A DNA stretch of 64,000 bases from Pectinophora gossypiella (GCF_024362695.1 NC_065417.1:12207001-12271000), one strand, 5' to 3'. Shown: positions 39,833 through 53,610, counted from the first letter of the stretch. The notes: generated from the letters alone by a model not told the origin. Program-made: numbers and translations.

Positions 39833-40164
39833 TGATTCTATTAAGGGTTATTTTAACTTGATTACACTTAGTACCTTCGCAAGGTATTTTTTGGGGATTG
39901 GCCTTTTTCATCAAACAAAAAACATCGATCTACAACTATGTAGCTCGTAATTGGATTCGCCTGCAGTGGTCAGCTGCGCGGCGAAAAGTATAACAATTAC
40001 GAAATAAGTTAGCGTGCGCGCAGGCCGTTAAGCGACAATACGCGACACTCTAAGCTGATTGCCGGCTGAATAATTAACACGTTTTCCATCTCAAGTTGTA
40101 TTTTAGACAAATTAAAGGCTCGGTTTGGTGGGTGATTCTACGCTTAAGGAGTAAAATAAGTTAA

Positions 40165-40347
40165 TACAAACTTTGAGGGATTATACAGACCATAATTCTG
40201 AGTTGATATCAAGTGGAATTTTCCGTAGCAAAAGTATAGAACTGAAAATAATTAAAAAGCACACACATGAATTTTGAAGCGGAAAATTCCACTTGGTATT
40301 AACTCAGAATCATCTCCCTCAGTATTCGATACGATGTCACTAGCACC
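40165..40347. mobile_element. MITE-E single unit
   Basis: CTTTGAGGGATTATACAGAC, GAGTTGATATCAAGTGGAAT, then CGGAAAATTCCACTTGGTAT and GATGTCACTAGCACC. Confidence 0.8.
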
Positions 40348-40464
40348 TTTTATATTGCGAGCTTTTGTTGGAGAAGGTAAATAAATATAAATAAATAAAT
40401 TAAATCAGAATTTGATTTGGAAAAGATGTGCTTATGATGTATGCGCTCACGGTATTACTAAACG

Positions 40465-40735
40465 AGAGGATCTAAAAGGACCACATTGAAGCAGTCATAA
40501 AAAACCAGTATTGCTATTTGTCATTGACATTGCGCACTTACTTTTATATGCGCAAATGTCATATATGAACGCACAAGCCTCCTCAACTCCACCACGTTGC
40601 TCCACTGCGAGTTGGTTATTTAGACTAATAGCGCGGGAAGGACATCAAGGAAAATGTCAACTTGCAATATTATTTTTAGATGAGTTGCTTTATGCGGCCA
40701 ACACAGCCTCTAACAACTCTCATGTAAAGTCTGTT
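40465..40735. mobile_element. MITE-D with internal insertion
   Basis: Left arm AAAAGGACCACATTGAAGCA, interior GCGCACTTACTTTTATATGC, right arm TTTTTAGATGAGTTGCTTTA. About 90 bp in the middle is foreign and contains CTCCACCACGTTGCTCCACT, resembling the complement of SINE-C (compare 44815). Confidence 0.6.
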
Positions 40736-40999
40736 TTTGTTGAATTTAAGGAAGTATGCTACAAAAACCCAATCGACAATTCCAAAGGTGTTAGTTTCGC
40801 CTATCTAGGGAAAGTCGTTATTCTCGAACACATCCTCAACCTTATTGACACTTGCGCTCTCATATTCTCGGAAGCAAACCAAGTGTACCTACCTAACAGG
40901 AAACAAGCAAGTTTCACACTACTAATTGAAACTGACATTGACCTTGTAAATAAGTTACAACTAACTTCTCTACCTCCACAAATAACTAAACAAACGTAA
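40736..40999 (+). other. Unidentified open frame
   Basis: The reading frame stays open to a stop at 40997-40999. Translated from 40511 it gives 162 residues, but the first third is MITE-D sequence. The rest includes CYKNPIDNSKGVSFAYLGKV and matches nothing that I recognise. No start codon is convincingly placed. Confidence 0.25.
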
Positions 41000-41154
41000 A
41001 ATCACGCCGTTAATCTTAAAGGAGTAATCGAATTCATAAGTAATCAAAACAACTTTTGATATGCAACGAAATACATATTAGGAACTTTTGATATGCAACA
41101 AAATATGTGTTATGATGGATATTCTGATAAGTAACTATGGTGACTGGTACTGGC

Positions 41155-41312
41155 GGTGGTAATACGTTTCGGACGTATATGACCTAACCTGTATTGGACT
41201 GGTTTACCCTTCGCGTTGGAAGGTCAGCCAGGCAGTCGCATCTATAAAAAAATCAGACCTGTCAAATCTTCAGGTTCGGTAAGCGGACCCCGTGAAAAAT
41301 GGGATAACTAAG
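41155..41312 (+). mobile_element. SINE-B 3' part
   Basis: TGACCTAACCTGTATTGGAC, TGGTTTACCCTTCGCGTTGG, CAGACCTGTCAAATCTTCAG, AAGCGGACCCCGTGAAAAAT. Confidence 0.7.
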
Positions 41313-42624
41313 ATGGCTGGTGAACAGCCCATTGACATTCCTAATTTCCTAACGGAATGACACACCTGGGAACATAAGCAGCTGAACGCGTTATATATTT
41401 TTTATTTGCGCCCAGTCCATCCTAGAAACCACTGAATATTCTAACTTTACTACTCGTCTGACTATATAACTTTCCCACCTGAAGCGTATAAACTCTGTAC
41501 CTAATCCTAAACTCCAGAAAACTAATCTCCTGAATGACTCACAAAATCCACTCCCCCACACACCGTCGACATCTCAACACGCGTCTCCGCCTGCTAACAG
41601 CAAAACAAATGTCTGTGATAATTGAAGCACATCCCTTCACGCAGTGGCACTCAAAAAGTACGTAACATCGTTACTACTTGTTCTGTTTGCCGTCGGACGC
41701 GATTGGGCTCGTCAGCGGAATCGATCGAATCGGAAACATTGTTATAACTCCTATTAGGTAGGAATGTTTGGGTTTTCCTACGCGCGTTTAGGTTATGGCT
41801 TTTTTCTTCGGTATATTCGGCTTTTAAGCTCAGGTGAAGCGGGGTGTTTAGTACATCTAGCGATGGATGCGCGACCTTATGTTATGCTTGTTTGTTAAGC
41901 GTTTGTTTAACGCTGTTTATTTACCTACTTGATGTAAAAAAGTTTTTTCTTATAAAGCGATAATTTTATAGTATCTGATCCAGAAACATGATTAAATTCA
42001 AGAAAATCTCCATACAATATTCATTTTGAAATAGGTGTGTCTACAGATAAATCATTTTATCTGTATCTTTAGAAGCATAGATTGTCAGCATCATTATTTG
42101 CTAGTACTTCCTTATCATCAGGAAACGAATACTTCAATGTATGCAGCTTTTTTACACCGTATTTTTCAGTACAGTAAATATGCAGTTTCATTATTTTCTC
42201 ACAAGGATAAAGGTAGGGAGCCTTAAACAAAATAACATTATCATTAAAACATACAAGAGCCTGCAGACTCTTTCCAAAACAGAAGCAAATAATAACGAAA
42301 AATTGTCACGTTTGCAAAACAAACATGGCGCTCAACTAGTTATTCTTTTGAGGATAAACAGGAGAAGTCGGCGAATTAAAGCAGAGACCACGGCGCCATG
42401 TGGCGAGCACTTACATATTTATGTGCTGCCCCAGCTCATATCGTTGACGGCGTGATGTTAGCACAGACGCAGTCAAAACAGGACAGTGGGTTAACTTCAT
42501 TTAAGCACGGCGCCCACGCGACAAACGTGCTCCGAACGCTGAATTCCAACGTCAACATCTTTTTTGTTTCAATTTTTTAGTCACTTTGTGTAATTATGTT
42601 ATTGTGGCGTATTTTTATAATAAA
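41313..42624. other. No gene seen
   Basis: Mixed unique sequence with a CpG-richer stretch at 41565-41720. Short frames at 42035-42580 overlap each other and have no recognised motifs. Confidence 0.4.
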
Positions 42625-42815
42625 CAAGTTTACCGCCTGCGGCTTTGTCCGTATGTATTTTGGTTGTCGCGCGCGACACGTTTATTCGTTTTCTTAGGGG
42701 GTGATTTACGGGAGATCCTAGGTCACAAATTATCTCCAACATTTAATCCAAATCAGTTTAGCTCTTTAAGCTTGAAAAGAACAGACAGACAGAGTTACTT
42801 TCGCTTTTATAATTA
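42625..42815 (+). repeat. Repeat H copy
   Basis: TTTACCGCCTGCGGCTTTGT, CTTAGGGGGTGATTTACGGG, ATTTAATCCAAATCAGTTTA, GAACAGACAGACAGAG. Confidence 0.6.
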
Positions 42816-44039
42816 TAATTGTAGATGATTTCTGTTATATTCAATTTTCTATGAATTTATATAGAATTTTGTAGATATATTAAGATTGATCGTTTCGGCG
42901 AGATATTACAATACTGCTAAAAAAATAGGAACGTGTTTGTATCAAGATAGTGTACCTACCGTTCTCTTTTTACTATGGCACACCTCAACACTCTTGCTTC
43001 TCACTGCACCATGTTTTACAGTTTTTCTAGTGTGTAAATAACAGTTTGTGTTATGCATGGGAATGTGTTCATTCATCGGGCACTTTTAGTGGATTGAATG
43101 GGCTGAGTAGTATACTTAACGATCTTTGTACTTATTTGTTATTTACTAACGGGAAGACGGATTTTATACTATTCTCATCAATGTAGGCAGAAAATTAGTT
43201 CACCCTTGCACCGATCGTCTTTAGTAGTTTTATGAACATTCTTCATTTAACTTATGAAATGAATGATTACGTAGAATAAAAATATAAGTTTAAAAACTAA
43301 AACCCGACTACGAAAAATGACAGTCTAAAAGGTATGAAACAAGAAAATAAGTATATTTCTCTGAAATTCTTCCGTATAGTGATGTTTAGAAGATATACGT
43401 GCATATGGACGTCAAACACGTAACTCTCCTTCTTGCTTCGCTTCAGTAGGGTAACTATTGTTTCCCCAAAGTGGTAGTCAGAGGTATAAAACACCTATAT
43501 GCAATACACACCCTACTCGCTAGCTATGTTTAAGTACATGGGGTATTGCCATTATCCTGAAAACCACGTGACGTCAGTTATCTATGATTCAAACACATGC
43601 ATCTCTTACTGTTTATCATGCAGTCTCTAAGGGTATAGCTAGATATAATGTAGATATATATTCCCAAAATACCCTCTGAACAGTAGCAACCCTCAGGCAT
43701 GCTGATTAGCAGTGTTGGTAAATGCGTGATCGCAACTCCGCTCGTGCACGCAAATGTGCGTCGGCTTCACGCTAACTTTGTACGCAAAGACAGTAATGAG
43801 CTGACATCAAGTGACGCAATAAACATGTATCAGAAAGACGGAGGAGCTCAGAAAGTTACTTCGAGAATCATGTTTTGAAATATCTAAGGATAAAATGTCT
43901 AATAGGGTAGTTTCCAACTAGTCAAATCAGTTACTTTTTCTTAAACGTCAAAACACGAAATCACTATGGAATTTGTATCAAAAAGCAACCTGTGACGTCT
44001 TAGAAAAACCTGACAAAATGTCGCAGTTATTATTACATT
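42816..44039. other. No gene seen
   Basis: AT-rich. At 43440-43490 a faint SINE-G trace (CAAAGTGGTAGTCAGAGGT). Nothing else assignable. Confidence 0.4.
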
Positions 44040-44385
44040 TTACGTTATTAAAATTCATAAATAACTTAAATAGAAAAAAGAAAACGTTTTTTGTCACTTT
44101 TAGTTGTTACGATGTCACTTACACCCCGTAAAAGTATGTACAGGTGCGTATATGTGTTAGTGACACCGTAACAAATAGGTACTGAGGGGGATGATTCAGC
44201 TCATTATTCCGAGTTAATATCAAGTGGAATTTTCCATCGCCAAAGTAAAGAATTGAAAATAATTTAAAACAACACAAAAAAAAATATGAATTTTGAGACG
44301 GAAAATTCCACTTGATGTTAACTCAGAATCATGGTTTGAATCATCTCCCTCAGTATTTGTTACGATGTCACTAACACCCTGTATA
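44040..44385. mobile_element. MITE-E dimer, first unit decayed
   Basis: Unit 1 keeps only its right end (TTGTTACGATGTCACTTACA). The spacer at 44129-44154 has GTATGTACAGG. Unit 2 (44155-44383) is complete: TGTGTTAGTGACACCGTAAC through GATGTCACTAACACCCTG. Confidence 0.75.
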
Positions 44386-44734
44386 CCTACCATCGATCGT
44401 CGATCGTTACAATGTACCTTTAATCTCAAGAAGGGTTTTAAGAATACAGTTTTGTAAACGACTTTCATACCATAGTTTCACAGTTGGCGGTCGCCGCCAT
44501 TGCATTGTATAAAAACAAAGAGTGAGACTCACTTTTAAAACTTAAAAAATGTATAAATAATATGTTTTTCTTTAAATAAAGTCTCAAATTATGAAAAAAA
44601 GTACTATATATTTTACAATAAGTATTTTACAAATACTTTTAGTAATTACTCGCGTCGGCGTGTTTCCGCGTTGCGGTGAAGTAGCGTGGAGCCGTCCACG
44701 CCTTAATATTTTGTAAAATATTTCTTTTTTCTTA

Positions 44735-44920
44735 ATAAATATACAGCCTATATACGTCCCACTGCTGGGCACAAGCCTCCCCTCAATCAACCGGTGGGGA
44801 TATGGAGCATACTCCACCACGCTTCTCCACTGCGGGTTGGTGAAGGTGTTTTCACGGCTAATAACCTGGACCAACAGCTTAACGTGCACGGAATCACGAA
44901 ATCATCTTATTTTTTTCGGA
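44735..44920 (-). mobile_element. SINE-C 3' two-thirds
   Basis: TATACGTCCCACTGCTGGGC, AAGCCTCCCCTCAATCAACC, CTCCACCACGCTTCTCCACT, GACCAACAGCTTAACGTGCA: the complement of SINE-C including the degraded core. Confidence 0.75.
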
Positions 44921-45615
44921 ATTATCTTCTTTTCTTAATCAATAAAAAGATGCTCGATTTCCATAGCAAACGAACTAAATAATCAGTAATTACTCAAGTC
45001 TTATCCCAGACCTTCATAGAACAAGAGTTAACATGGTTATAAAAAATAAACATATTTATGAAGAGAACGTCACTACGACACACAAAAATACTTAAACAAG
45101 CTTTATTCGACAAACAGTCGGTACAATAATGCCTGCACACAAGTTATTTTTATACGGAAACTCGACTCAATTAGCTAAACAGGGCACGTTACCCTCACAG
45201 TAGGAGAATACAGCTGCGCACTTACCTTAAAAGTACCAACATAAACATAGACTTTCACATTTTTATGTTGTAACGCGAATGAGCGACTCATCACGATAAT
45301 GGAGACTTCAATACATTCCTGACAGAAGGGACGAGGTACCTTAAAGCTTTAGATTGGAGTGTCACGTTCAACAAATGCTACGTGTAGGGAAAGGGGCCTA
45401 GGAATCGTATCTGAGGACTCGCGTTTTGATTGTTCCGTCTGTCGGTAGAGAGTATCGTATCGTAAAAGAAAGATAAAGTTCGACTGTATTTAGACGTAAA
45501 ATTACTTTGTAATAGGGGTGTAACTTTACAGTTATAGACATAGTTATGTTATTATAATTTAATTTGACTATGTTATTTATTTTATTAACATTCTAAATAT
45601 TATATGTTCTTGCAT
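44921..45615. other. No gene seen
   Basis: Unique AT-rich sequence. Confidence 0.4.
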
Positions 45616-45619
45616 AAAC

Positions 45620-45835
45620 CATAAGTAAATGAAATCTTTATTTCTTCTACCAAATAAATGGCAGGTAATATTTGTACAAGCTGGAGCCTAAACTAGGATG
45701 AATACCCTAGGCCTCCACCTTCAGAAAGTTATGGTCTAGAAAAAAAAAGTAGTAATAACCCTGTATAGCTAAGGAAAAGAAGCTGCAAGAAAAACTTCGG
45801 CACAGACTTTAAAAATGCTCTAGGGTAAGTTTTTT
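45620..45835 (-). repeat. LINE 3' UTR-like repeat
   Basis: AAATGAAATCTTTATTTCTT, CTAGGCCTCCACCTTCAGAA, GGAAAAGAAGCTGCAAGAAA. It resembles 30800-30990 in layout. Confidence 0.4.
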
Positions 45836-46752
45836 TTTTATTGCAGGATTAGTTGCTTTGTTACAAAAAGCGTTTAGGAAAACAGTGAGATAAATAAGTA
45901 AAAAAATAAGATAAAGATATTCTTAAAATAATAAAATATTCTTTATCCTTCGTTTCAAGATAATCATTTGGTATAAAATACTTCAAATCTCTCTCCATCA
46001 ATTCGTATATCATTTTAACTTCTCTAGGTTAGATTAGTTGTTAGTACCTAATGAAAATAAACAGCTGTAAGGGTTGAAAATGCACAATTCATAATAGTTT
46101 TGCAATTTAGGTACACAACTAACGTGTACTATGTTTGGAGTGATAGAGTAGAGAGGCTCGAAAACTGTACCTAGTAGGTACACTAATATGCATAAGTGGA
46201 CACTAACTGTTTGTCTCAAACAATCACAAATATTATGATGTAAACTGAAAAGTTGCAAGTAATTAATTTAAAACCTATACACACAACGCCTGAAATAAGT
46301 AAAATGTTCAACAAACTTTCATCATAACCACGAAGTTAATCAGAATTCCTAACACTTGGGCTTTGAAAGTTTAAAATTAAAGTTGGTTGAAAGAAAAGTT
46401 GTATAGTTATAAGAATATTTAACAGGTACTATACTAGGTGAAATGGGAAGAAAAAGAACAGGATGAAGTTAGTAGAGCCTCGGACTAATGGACGAGTGAA
46501 TAATCGAGAGGTACGCAACTAGTGGGGAATGTACAAAGCACGGTGTTGATTCACCAAGGCGATCGCCAGCAACACATATTGACGTGGTTTATCTATTGCT
46601 ATAAAAACGAGGCACCAACTGCGCCCTACGCCCATTGTCCAATTCAAATCACTTGTATGAAAGAACGCTGTTAATAAAGATCGAGTCGAATTACCGGAAT
46701 TCTTTTTGTATACATTTTGTTAACATCAGGTAAGCGGATCCTTTGAAATGAC
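45836..46752. other. No gene seen
   Basis: AT-rich unique sequence. Confidence 0.4.
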
Positions 46753-46900
46753 GTACAGTCATGAGCAATATAATGTACCCACTTTAGGACTCTGTCGCAC
46801 TAACATATTTGACATTTAGTGAGACTTACGGTTCAGTTTCTCAAAAAAGTTAATGTGACATGGTACCAAAGTGTATACATATTAATGCTCGTGACCGTAC
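46753..46900. mobile_element. MITE-I, intact 148-bp copy
   Basis: GTACAGTCATGAGCAATATA and TTAATGCTCGTGACCGTAC are imperfect inverted ends. The interior has TGTCGCACTAACATATTTGA and GTTAATGTGACATGGTACCA. Cleanest copy of the family. No clear target duplication. Confidence 0.85.
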
Positions 46901-47473
46901 ATCACAGTCACAGACATGTACTTACACATACACAAAATAAAATACACATGAACAAAATAAAATTTTACATAGGCGTAAGTATTAAATACTAAGGTATTTA
47001 ATTGCTACATAGCAATAAGGCCGCCGATTGTTCTTCTGCTGTCTCTGATGTAGTTTTGTAAATCTTTTTCAATAATAAAAAGCATTTATTGGTCCAAATA
47101 AATTGTCCTCTAAGTTGTGTTTACGTGGAATAAAATGTTTTGAATTGAATTAATTTTAACATGTAATTGTAACTTTTTTTTGAGTTTGTGAATTGTCCGA
47201 AATAAATTAGGTATTGAACTGCATTAAAACGAACTTTATATAATAATCATGATGATTACTTTCCATGAAATAATGTCATTTTAAGTAATTTTCATATTAG
47301 TCCCAACCACCTTGGTTGTAATAACATAATCGACTCACTTATCATAATTAGTTTTGGCTTTTTGTCATAATTATCTTTCACCAATTAAGTACCTAGAAAC
47401 TTGTTCAGATTGTAATCATATTGTCTTTGTGCCTAATATACTTATTATGGTTAAAATATATTGGTAAATTGTA
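46901..47473. other. AT-rich; LINE 3' debris only
   Basis: GCATTTATTGGTCCAAATAA and AATAAAATGTTTTGAATTGA (47085-47160) look like a retrotransposon or transcript 3' end. No coding. Confidence 0.4.
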
Positions 47474-47690
47474 TCAGAAATCAGAATCATCTATTCAACG
47501 TAATTATCATAGATAATCTTTTTGAAGGTCAATTTAACATTTTCGAATGTACGTCATTTCGCAAGGTGTTATGGCTGAGGAAAGAAATGACAGGAAACTG
47601 CAACAGCAACACTTCTCTTATATCAATATAGGTATTCACAAGTTATTTAATAACTAGCGGAAGACATTTAATACTTATCAGGCATTTTTA
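47474..47690 (-). mobile_element. LINE-N 3' UTR-like repeat, copy 2
   Basis: AATCAGAATCATCTATTCAA, TTTGAAGGTCAATTTAACAT, GTCATTTCGCAAGGTGTTAT, GAAACTGCAACAGCAACAC. Pairs with 20500-20720. Confidence 0.6.
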
Positions 47691-48589
47691 TCATTTAGAT
47701 AATAATAAGCATTTTTACGTATATAAGTAGGTACACTGTAAAAAAGTATATAAGTACTACTAATGCTTTGGCGTTGGATTCGCGATGCAAAATAAGCCAC
47801 TTTAACCTCCTTATAAACCTAAATGTTTAGTATTCAATTTAATACGAGTATGAAGAAATAATATTCGTAATGTTATATTATACTACAGAAGGTGGCAAAA
47901 TTCCAGGAAAGCGGTGTTTTTTGTTTATCAAAATTGTTTAATTAACTTGGGCCAGTCAACGGCGGTCCGGCACGCAATGACGTCTTTCGATTTTCGATTG
48001 CGCAACGCAAAATATTGTTTTTTTTTCTCTCTACAAAGGTTTTGAATATTATTATGATTTTATTGTGATTGTCGGAAGAGAAAAAACAAGATATAGTAAT
48101 TAATTAAAACAGGAAATAAGAAGAACGTCACTGCAAAATGCGATAATTTTTCATTTAACTTAAAAGCGAAAACAATTTGGCCGCCTACTGTACCTCTTTT
48201 GTCCTATTCATAAGTGTTATTTCCCTTATGTTTTTGTGCCATAAAGAGTTATTGTACTGTAATTTGGCTGGGCCTTAAAACGATAATTACAGAGCAAGAT
48301 ACGAATACTTATACTTTAATTGTCATTGTGTATATTAATATAGTAACAAATGTAATTTAATTAGGATCAATCGCTACATGTTAGTGAACCGCTGTCAGTT
48401 AATGGTCCCACCTCATACATAATGAGCTTATCGTTAAAGTTTAATCAGATCATACTTATCTAATTGACACTATATTGACGGATGCTACGAGCTACGTCAC
48501 ATGTCCACAACAACTAAGCAAATATCTATTGTAATAGTAACTCAGTTAATTAGGTTAGGTTGGCTAATTAGTAAGGCTAATTTATAATG
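47691..48589. other. No gene seen
   Basis: AT-rich unique sequence. Confidence 0.4.
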
Positions 48590-48600
48590 AATGAATGAAT

Positions 48601-48884
48601 GGCCTAAGTGGTCTAGTGGCTAGAGTGTTGAGCTCACAATCTGGAGGACCGAATTCGATTCCCGTTGGGACATTGTCAAAATCACTTTGCGAGGCTGTAC
48701 TTTGTTCGGTAAGGACATTGCAGGATTAAATCACTGATGATGATTCCGTGCTTCGGAGGACACGTTAAGCCGTTGGTCCCGGCTATTAGGCGACTTAGCC
48801 GTAAAACATCTCCACCAACACCTCCGACTGATTGAGGACCTCCTCAACATAAAGTCACACATAACAGGCCTCCCGCTCTTATGT
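48601..48884 (+). mobile_element. SINE-C with tRNA-like head and TSD
   Basis: Starts GGCCTAAGTGGTCTAGTGGC (A-box) and CGAATTCGATTCCCG (B-box), then the core CCGTGCTTCGGAGGACACG and TTAAGCCGTTGGTCCCGG. The 3' end is shortened. AATGAATGAA occurs on both sides (ending at 48599 or so, and 48885-48894), consistent with a target duplication, though the left copy lies in a simple repeat. Confidence 0.75.
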
Positions 48885-48981
48885 AAATGAATGAAAACTA
48901 ACATTCATAAGGTTATTCTCTTTTTGATTCCCAATGATGAATCTTTGATTCCCAACTATGTAATGTCAATGGTGATGTGAT

Positions 48982-49308
48982 CTTCTTCTATCGTGTGGGT
49001 TCTGAGGTGAATTACCAACCTCATCACCCTGGTGTCAGGGTTATTATTGAGCCACCAAAGGCCCCTGACATGGCTCAAGTAACGACTACTTACTTACATC
49101 AGTAAGTAGTAACCGGAACCAACGGCTTAAAATGCCTTCCGAAGCACGGATCATCTTACTTTTTGGACAATCAGGTGATCAGCCTGTAATGTCCTAACCA
49201 AACTGGGGATAACAAAGTGATTTTTGTGATATGTCCCCACCGGGATTCAAACCCTGGACCTCCGGATCGTGAGCCCAACGCTCAACCACTGGACCACGGA
49301 GGCCGTTT
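48982..49308 (-). mobile_element. SINE-A, full-length, perfect 13-bp TSD
   Basis: Flanked by ATGGTGATGTGAT at 48969-48981 and 49309-49321. The plus strand shows the complement of the tail (GTGTCAGGGTTATTATTGAG), the core (AAATGCCTTCCGAAGCACGG) and the head (GGGATTCAAACCC, CAACCACTGGACCACGGAGG). Confidence 0.9.
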
Positions 49309-49321
49309 ATGGTGATGTGAT

Positions 49322-52300
49322 AACACTGACATTAGGGCTTTATATTTGTTATAAAAAAAATCAGATAGTAACCAGCGTCGAAATAAATTGTGCTAGGTAC
49401 GCGTTTTATAGTCGGCCAGAAGCCATTTCTGAAATCTCCATTCATAGCAGATTATTGAGTCATAAATTGCTTTTATAGCTGAACCTTCAGGTGTAATCTC
49501 ACATATACCTACTTGAAAATTAAATCACAAATCTTAAAGGTCAACCCCTCAGTCAGAGATAAGAGCATGTTTAGATATTGGCATTGCCTTATAATAAAAC
49601 GTTTTACTCTGAAGTATATTAGCTTATGTCATATTTGATTTAGTGTTTCATTTATATATTATCAAATTTCCTAATCATAAAAGGGATTGGTTATGATACT
49701 TATTGTCACAGAAGTTGCTCTAAATGAAATATATACCAACTAATTTGACAGTTTAAACTTTTAAAAGAATATTTGATAGTCGTAATAAACTAAAAATCCC
49801 ATGAGGGTAGACAATAATGCCTCTACATTTATTACCCACTGTAAAGTCCGGCCATTTTATCGTTAAAACGGGTACAAAGGTTGTGTGGTTATCCACGGAA
49901 CACTCAATAACACAAGGTAGTTTTTATCTATGATCATAATCATAGAACAAATTACCTATAGTCCCAAGGCAGAATGACCAAGTGAAAGTAATAAGTTTTT
50001 GCATTAAAAAGTCTTCAAATATGAGGTTTTTTCCTGTGGTATCATTACAAACGTCCTTGAAATTGGCAACCCTGTACATTTCCTAAACATGGCGCGGACA
50101 GCAATTGTCATAGCTCGCGTGCCTACCGCCACTTGAAACCGCAGCATTAATTAATTGGAAGTTTTCCCTTCATGTCCCAACTTTCGGTGTTAATTGCGCT
50201 TTCGACGCCCATTATTTTGTACTACTTCCTCGATATGACGTAGTTAGTTAAATATGAAGCTTCAGCTTTGACGCTCTTGACAACTTTTTTGAAACCGCGT
50301 GTTTTTATTATTCATTCATGTATTATTTTTGTCTACCTACTATACTTTACGCTCTGACGCTACATTCTACAAAATGGGTAATAGGTGAGATCTTTTTTCA
50401 TGTATGTACACAAAATGGCACCCATTGTGTGCTCGTAACTTGTATAGAAGGTAGACGCGAAAACATGCTATGTATACCAATTTTTCAGTTCCTAAATCAA
50501 GCCGAACAAACCCCTAACTACGTGACACATAACCGTACGAAACAAAAGGGTGAGCTCAGCCTCTAACAGTCGTTGCGGCGCGGGTATTATTTATTTTGTG
50601 CGAGTAATAGACAACGCAGTCGCTCGTCCGGATAATGGGCTCGGAAAAAACAGCGTCGAAAGCCAACCGGTGCAACACCTGTCGCCCTCGACAACACGCG
50701 ACGTAGGTACGTAGCTGCCTCGAGTAAATAAAATTATCACGGCCTCTCAATAAATAATCCCTCACTATTTCTTTTAATACTTCATTAGTCGCGAAAAGAT
50801 AGCGCCTGAAGTGAATACCATGCAGGTAGGATGTGATATGAATGTAGTAATTTTGTCCCATTTTGGGCTCCAAGTCAAATCAAATACGAAGCAACGTGCA
50901 TTTTTATGTTTGTCAAAAATTTTAATTATAGTGAATTAAAGTATGTCATTGCGTGGGTTGATAGCTATTTATTAGAAGCGTTTACTGGAAACGACATTCA
51001 CGTAAAAAAGGACGAGGATCAAATTTAAAACGGTTAAACGGAGCGTTTCTATATAAATTCAAAAGTAACCGGTCGTCTCCGAGAAATATCCGGTAATAAC
51101 AGTTTCCTACCACACGCGGAACACCCGCTGGCACTTAAGGTCCCTCGCGATGCAGATTGGATGACGCCTCATGATTTACGCTTCGTACGCCACCCATACA
51201 CTCACCTACCTACTGGCTTCCGATAAAATGTCGCACGAGAGAATTGACGAAATAACTCCGTCACTTTGTCGCGAATTTTCTTTCACGCTTTATGACGCGC
51301 AGCCGCTTAGGTTTTAAATTAGTTTTCGTCAATGTCTCCTTCGCTGAGAGGTTCGATGAAAATGGCAAATTTCGGCATTTTAAATTGTGTTCTTTTTGTG
51401 ATTTTTTAAGGGTTTCTTAGTAAACAAGGAACGTATATTTTATTTGTAAGTATTCGTTTCAAATTATGAATTTGTTATAAGTAAAACAATTGAAAATATC
51501 ATTATACTATACGCGTAGACGTGATGCTATGTTGTTACGTTGTATCCTAATTCTGAATTCACCTACTAACGGGCCTGCGACACTTCCCATCTAAGTATCG
51601 AACACATACATTATGCAAGTCCTCGTTAAGCGTGCCCGTTTACTCATTAGCTAAAGGTCCCAAGAGCGTAAATTTCAACAACAATTCCTTTATTGAATCG
51701 TAAGCCGAAAACAATATTTATTCTCGTCCCGAGTGTACCGGGCTGCCACATAATTTTATGCTGAACTTATTAATGCCTCTTGAATTTTGTGAACTTCGTA
51801 ATATTAATCGATGGAAGTTGCCAACTTTTGTATTAGCTGAACGAGAAGCAATAAAGTACGCGTTGATTTGTTATCAAATTTGGTTCGAGTTAGAGCTGAA
51901 TTCATGATTAGACTGACTGATGTTCTGAATACAGGAACAATCAGAATATTCGAGTTAGATGAGTTATTGATTCGGCATTCTCGAACTAAATATAGATTGC
52001 TGATATTCTACAAACTGATATTCCTAGAAATAGTGCTGTTTAAAAATATTGCTGACCACATGCAAAACAGAATTAGTTTCCAAATAAATTCTCCACTGTC
52101 TATTCATAACTTTGGAACGAAACTATTATTGCTTTTAGCCAAAGTTTTATATATGCAATAGCAAATGGGACCGTTGGGAGGCATGACGTAGAAGTGACCT
52201 GACAATATACTCAGAATTCGAGAACTTCTCAGGATTATTGTCGTCAGTATTCACGACAGTGCAAAGTGCATTCGTCATAAAAACAGACCAAGTCTCGTAA

Positions 52301-53610
52301 AGTTGGAAATAAAACTTTTACACGTGAGTCTTGCAATTTAGGTACTCAAAAGTTAAGGTATTGTCTAGCAAATAGATACGACGTTTATATACTGATATAT
52401 TACTTGCAGAGAATAGATGAACGAAGATTTTATTCATGATTTTGAGTTATGTTGAATACTTGAAAGTTTAAATAATAAGGATACATTTTAAAAACCATAA
52501 TGTACAGTTGACTTCAGAATTCAGATATTCTAATATGCAGGCTACTGCTTCGCAATCTGCAATAGAAATACAGAACAAAAATAGATAATCCACGTAATAT
52601 AGAAACTAATAAGCCAATCTCAAAGGACAGCAGCTAAACAAACTCTGTAAAATATAAAAGGCAATCAACGCAGAGCTTTATAGTTCGCAACGCTAGAATA
52701 ATACACCAAACCGGATTACACAGGCCAACTATCAGTCCCGCGCCGGCGATTATCAAGCGGACAATTTAATTAAAAAGTTGGAAGTCACTGCAACGGCCCG
52801 CGACGGCGATAAATAAAATTATTTCAGCGGAAAAACTGCGCAAATCCAACTGCATGCGGTTTGCGGACCAACTTGCTTTGGAGTCTGTTGGTTTCGAGTT
52901 CAAACGCGCGTATGATTGCCCAGACTCTGTAAAGGCTTGACGTAGGTAAAGCACTTAACCTCAAATGTCGCGTCAGATCGTGATTCTGCACATCTAATTC
53001 TTCGCAAATGGGCCAGGCGCTTCAGATTCCAGCTCACCTGACACCTGTCAGGGCTACGTGAACAAGCGCCGAGCGCGCCAGACAGCGCTTTGCATGACCT
53101 GATTTCCCTGACGCATCAATCAGGTAAGACTGGCAAAGCGTAAGTATCTACTTACTCTGTCTTAATAGGTTTCCAGGAACCGAGCATCTACAACTATTGT
53201 TCAAGTTAATAAATTGCTCTCATCTCAAGATATCCGCAACACGCTCGAGATTGCAAACCAACTTATCTCTCATATCTTATTCGAGCGACAAAGAAAGTTA
53301 TTGTTTCATTGTAACCGCTGGAGCTGTAACCGTTAATAGGTGCGGTTATGCACTATCCCGTAACGGTTGAGACAGCAGCTGTAAGCGACGCAAGGCGCAA
53401 TTAATACTAAACAAGCGCTGAGGACGCGGTAAGTCGGCCATGCCGTTCTTGTGTTACAATGGCAGCTGCGAGGAAGCTAAAGCTATACAGTAAGTCTGTT
53501 GTCTCCTAGGATCTTAAAGCTAGGTCATCGTTCAATTGACTGTCAAATTATACAAAATTAATATTACCGAAACTGTGAAACATGTAATTAATAAAATGTA
53601 AGTATGTAAC
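49322..53610. other. 4.3-kb repeat-poor unique block
   Basis: No SINE, MITE or LINE end recognised. CpG-richer stretches at 50565-50710 and 52725-52830. Open frames (for example 50556-50873 minus, 51868-52161 plus) have no recognised domain. Could be regulatory or intronic. Confidence 0.4.
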
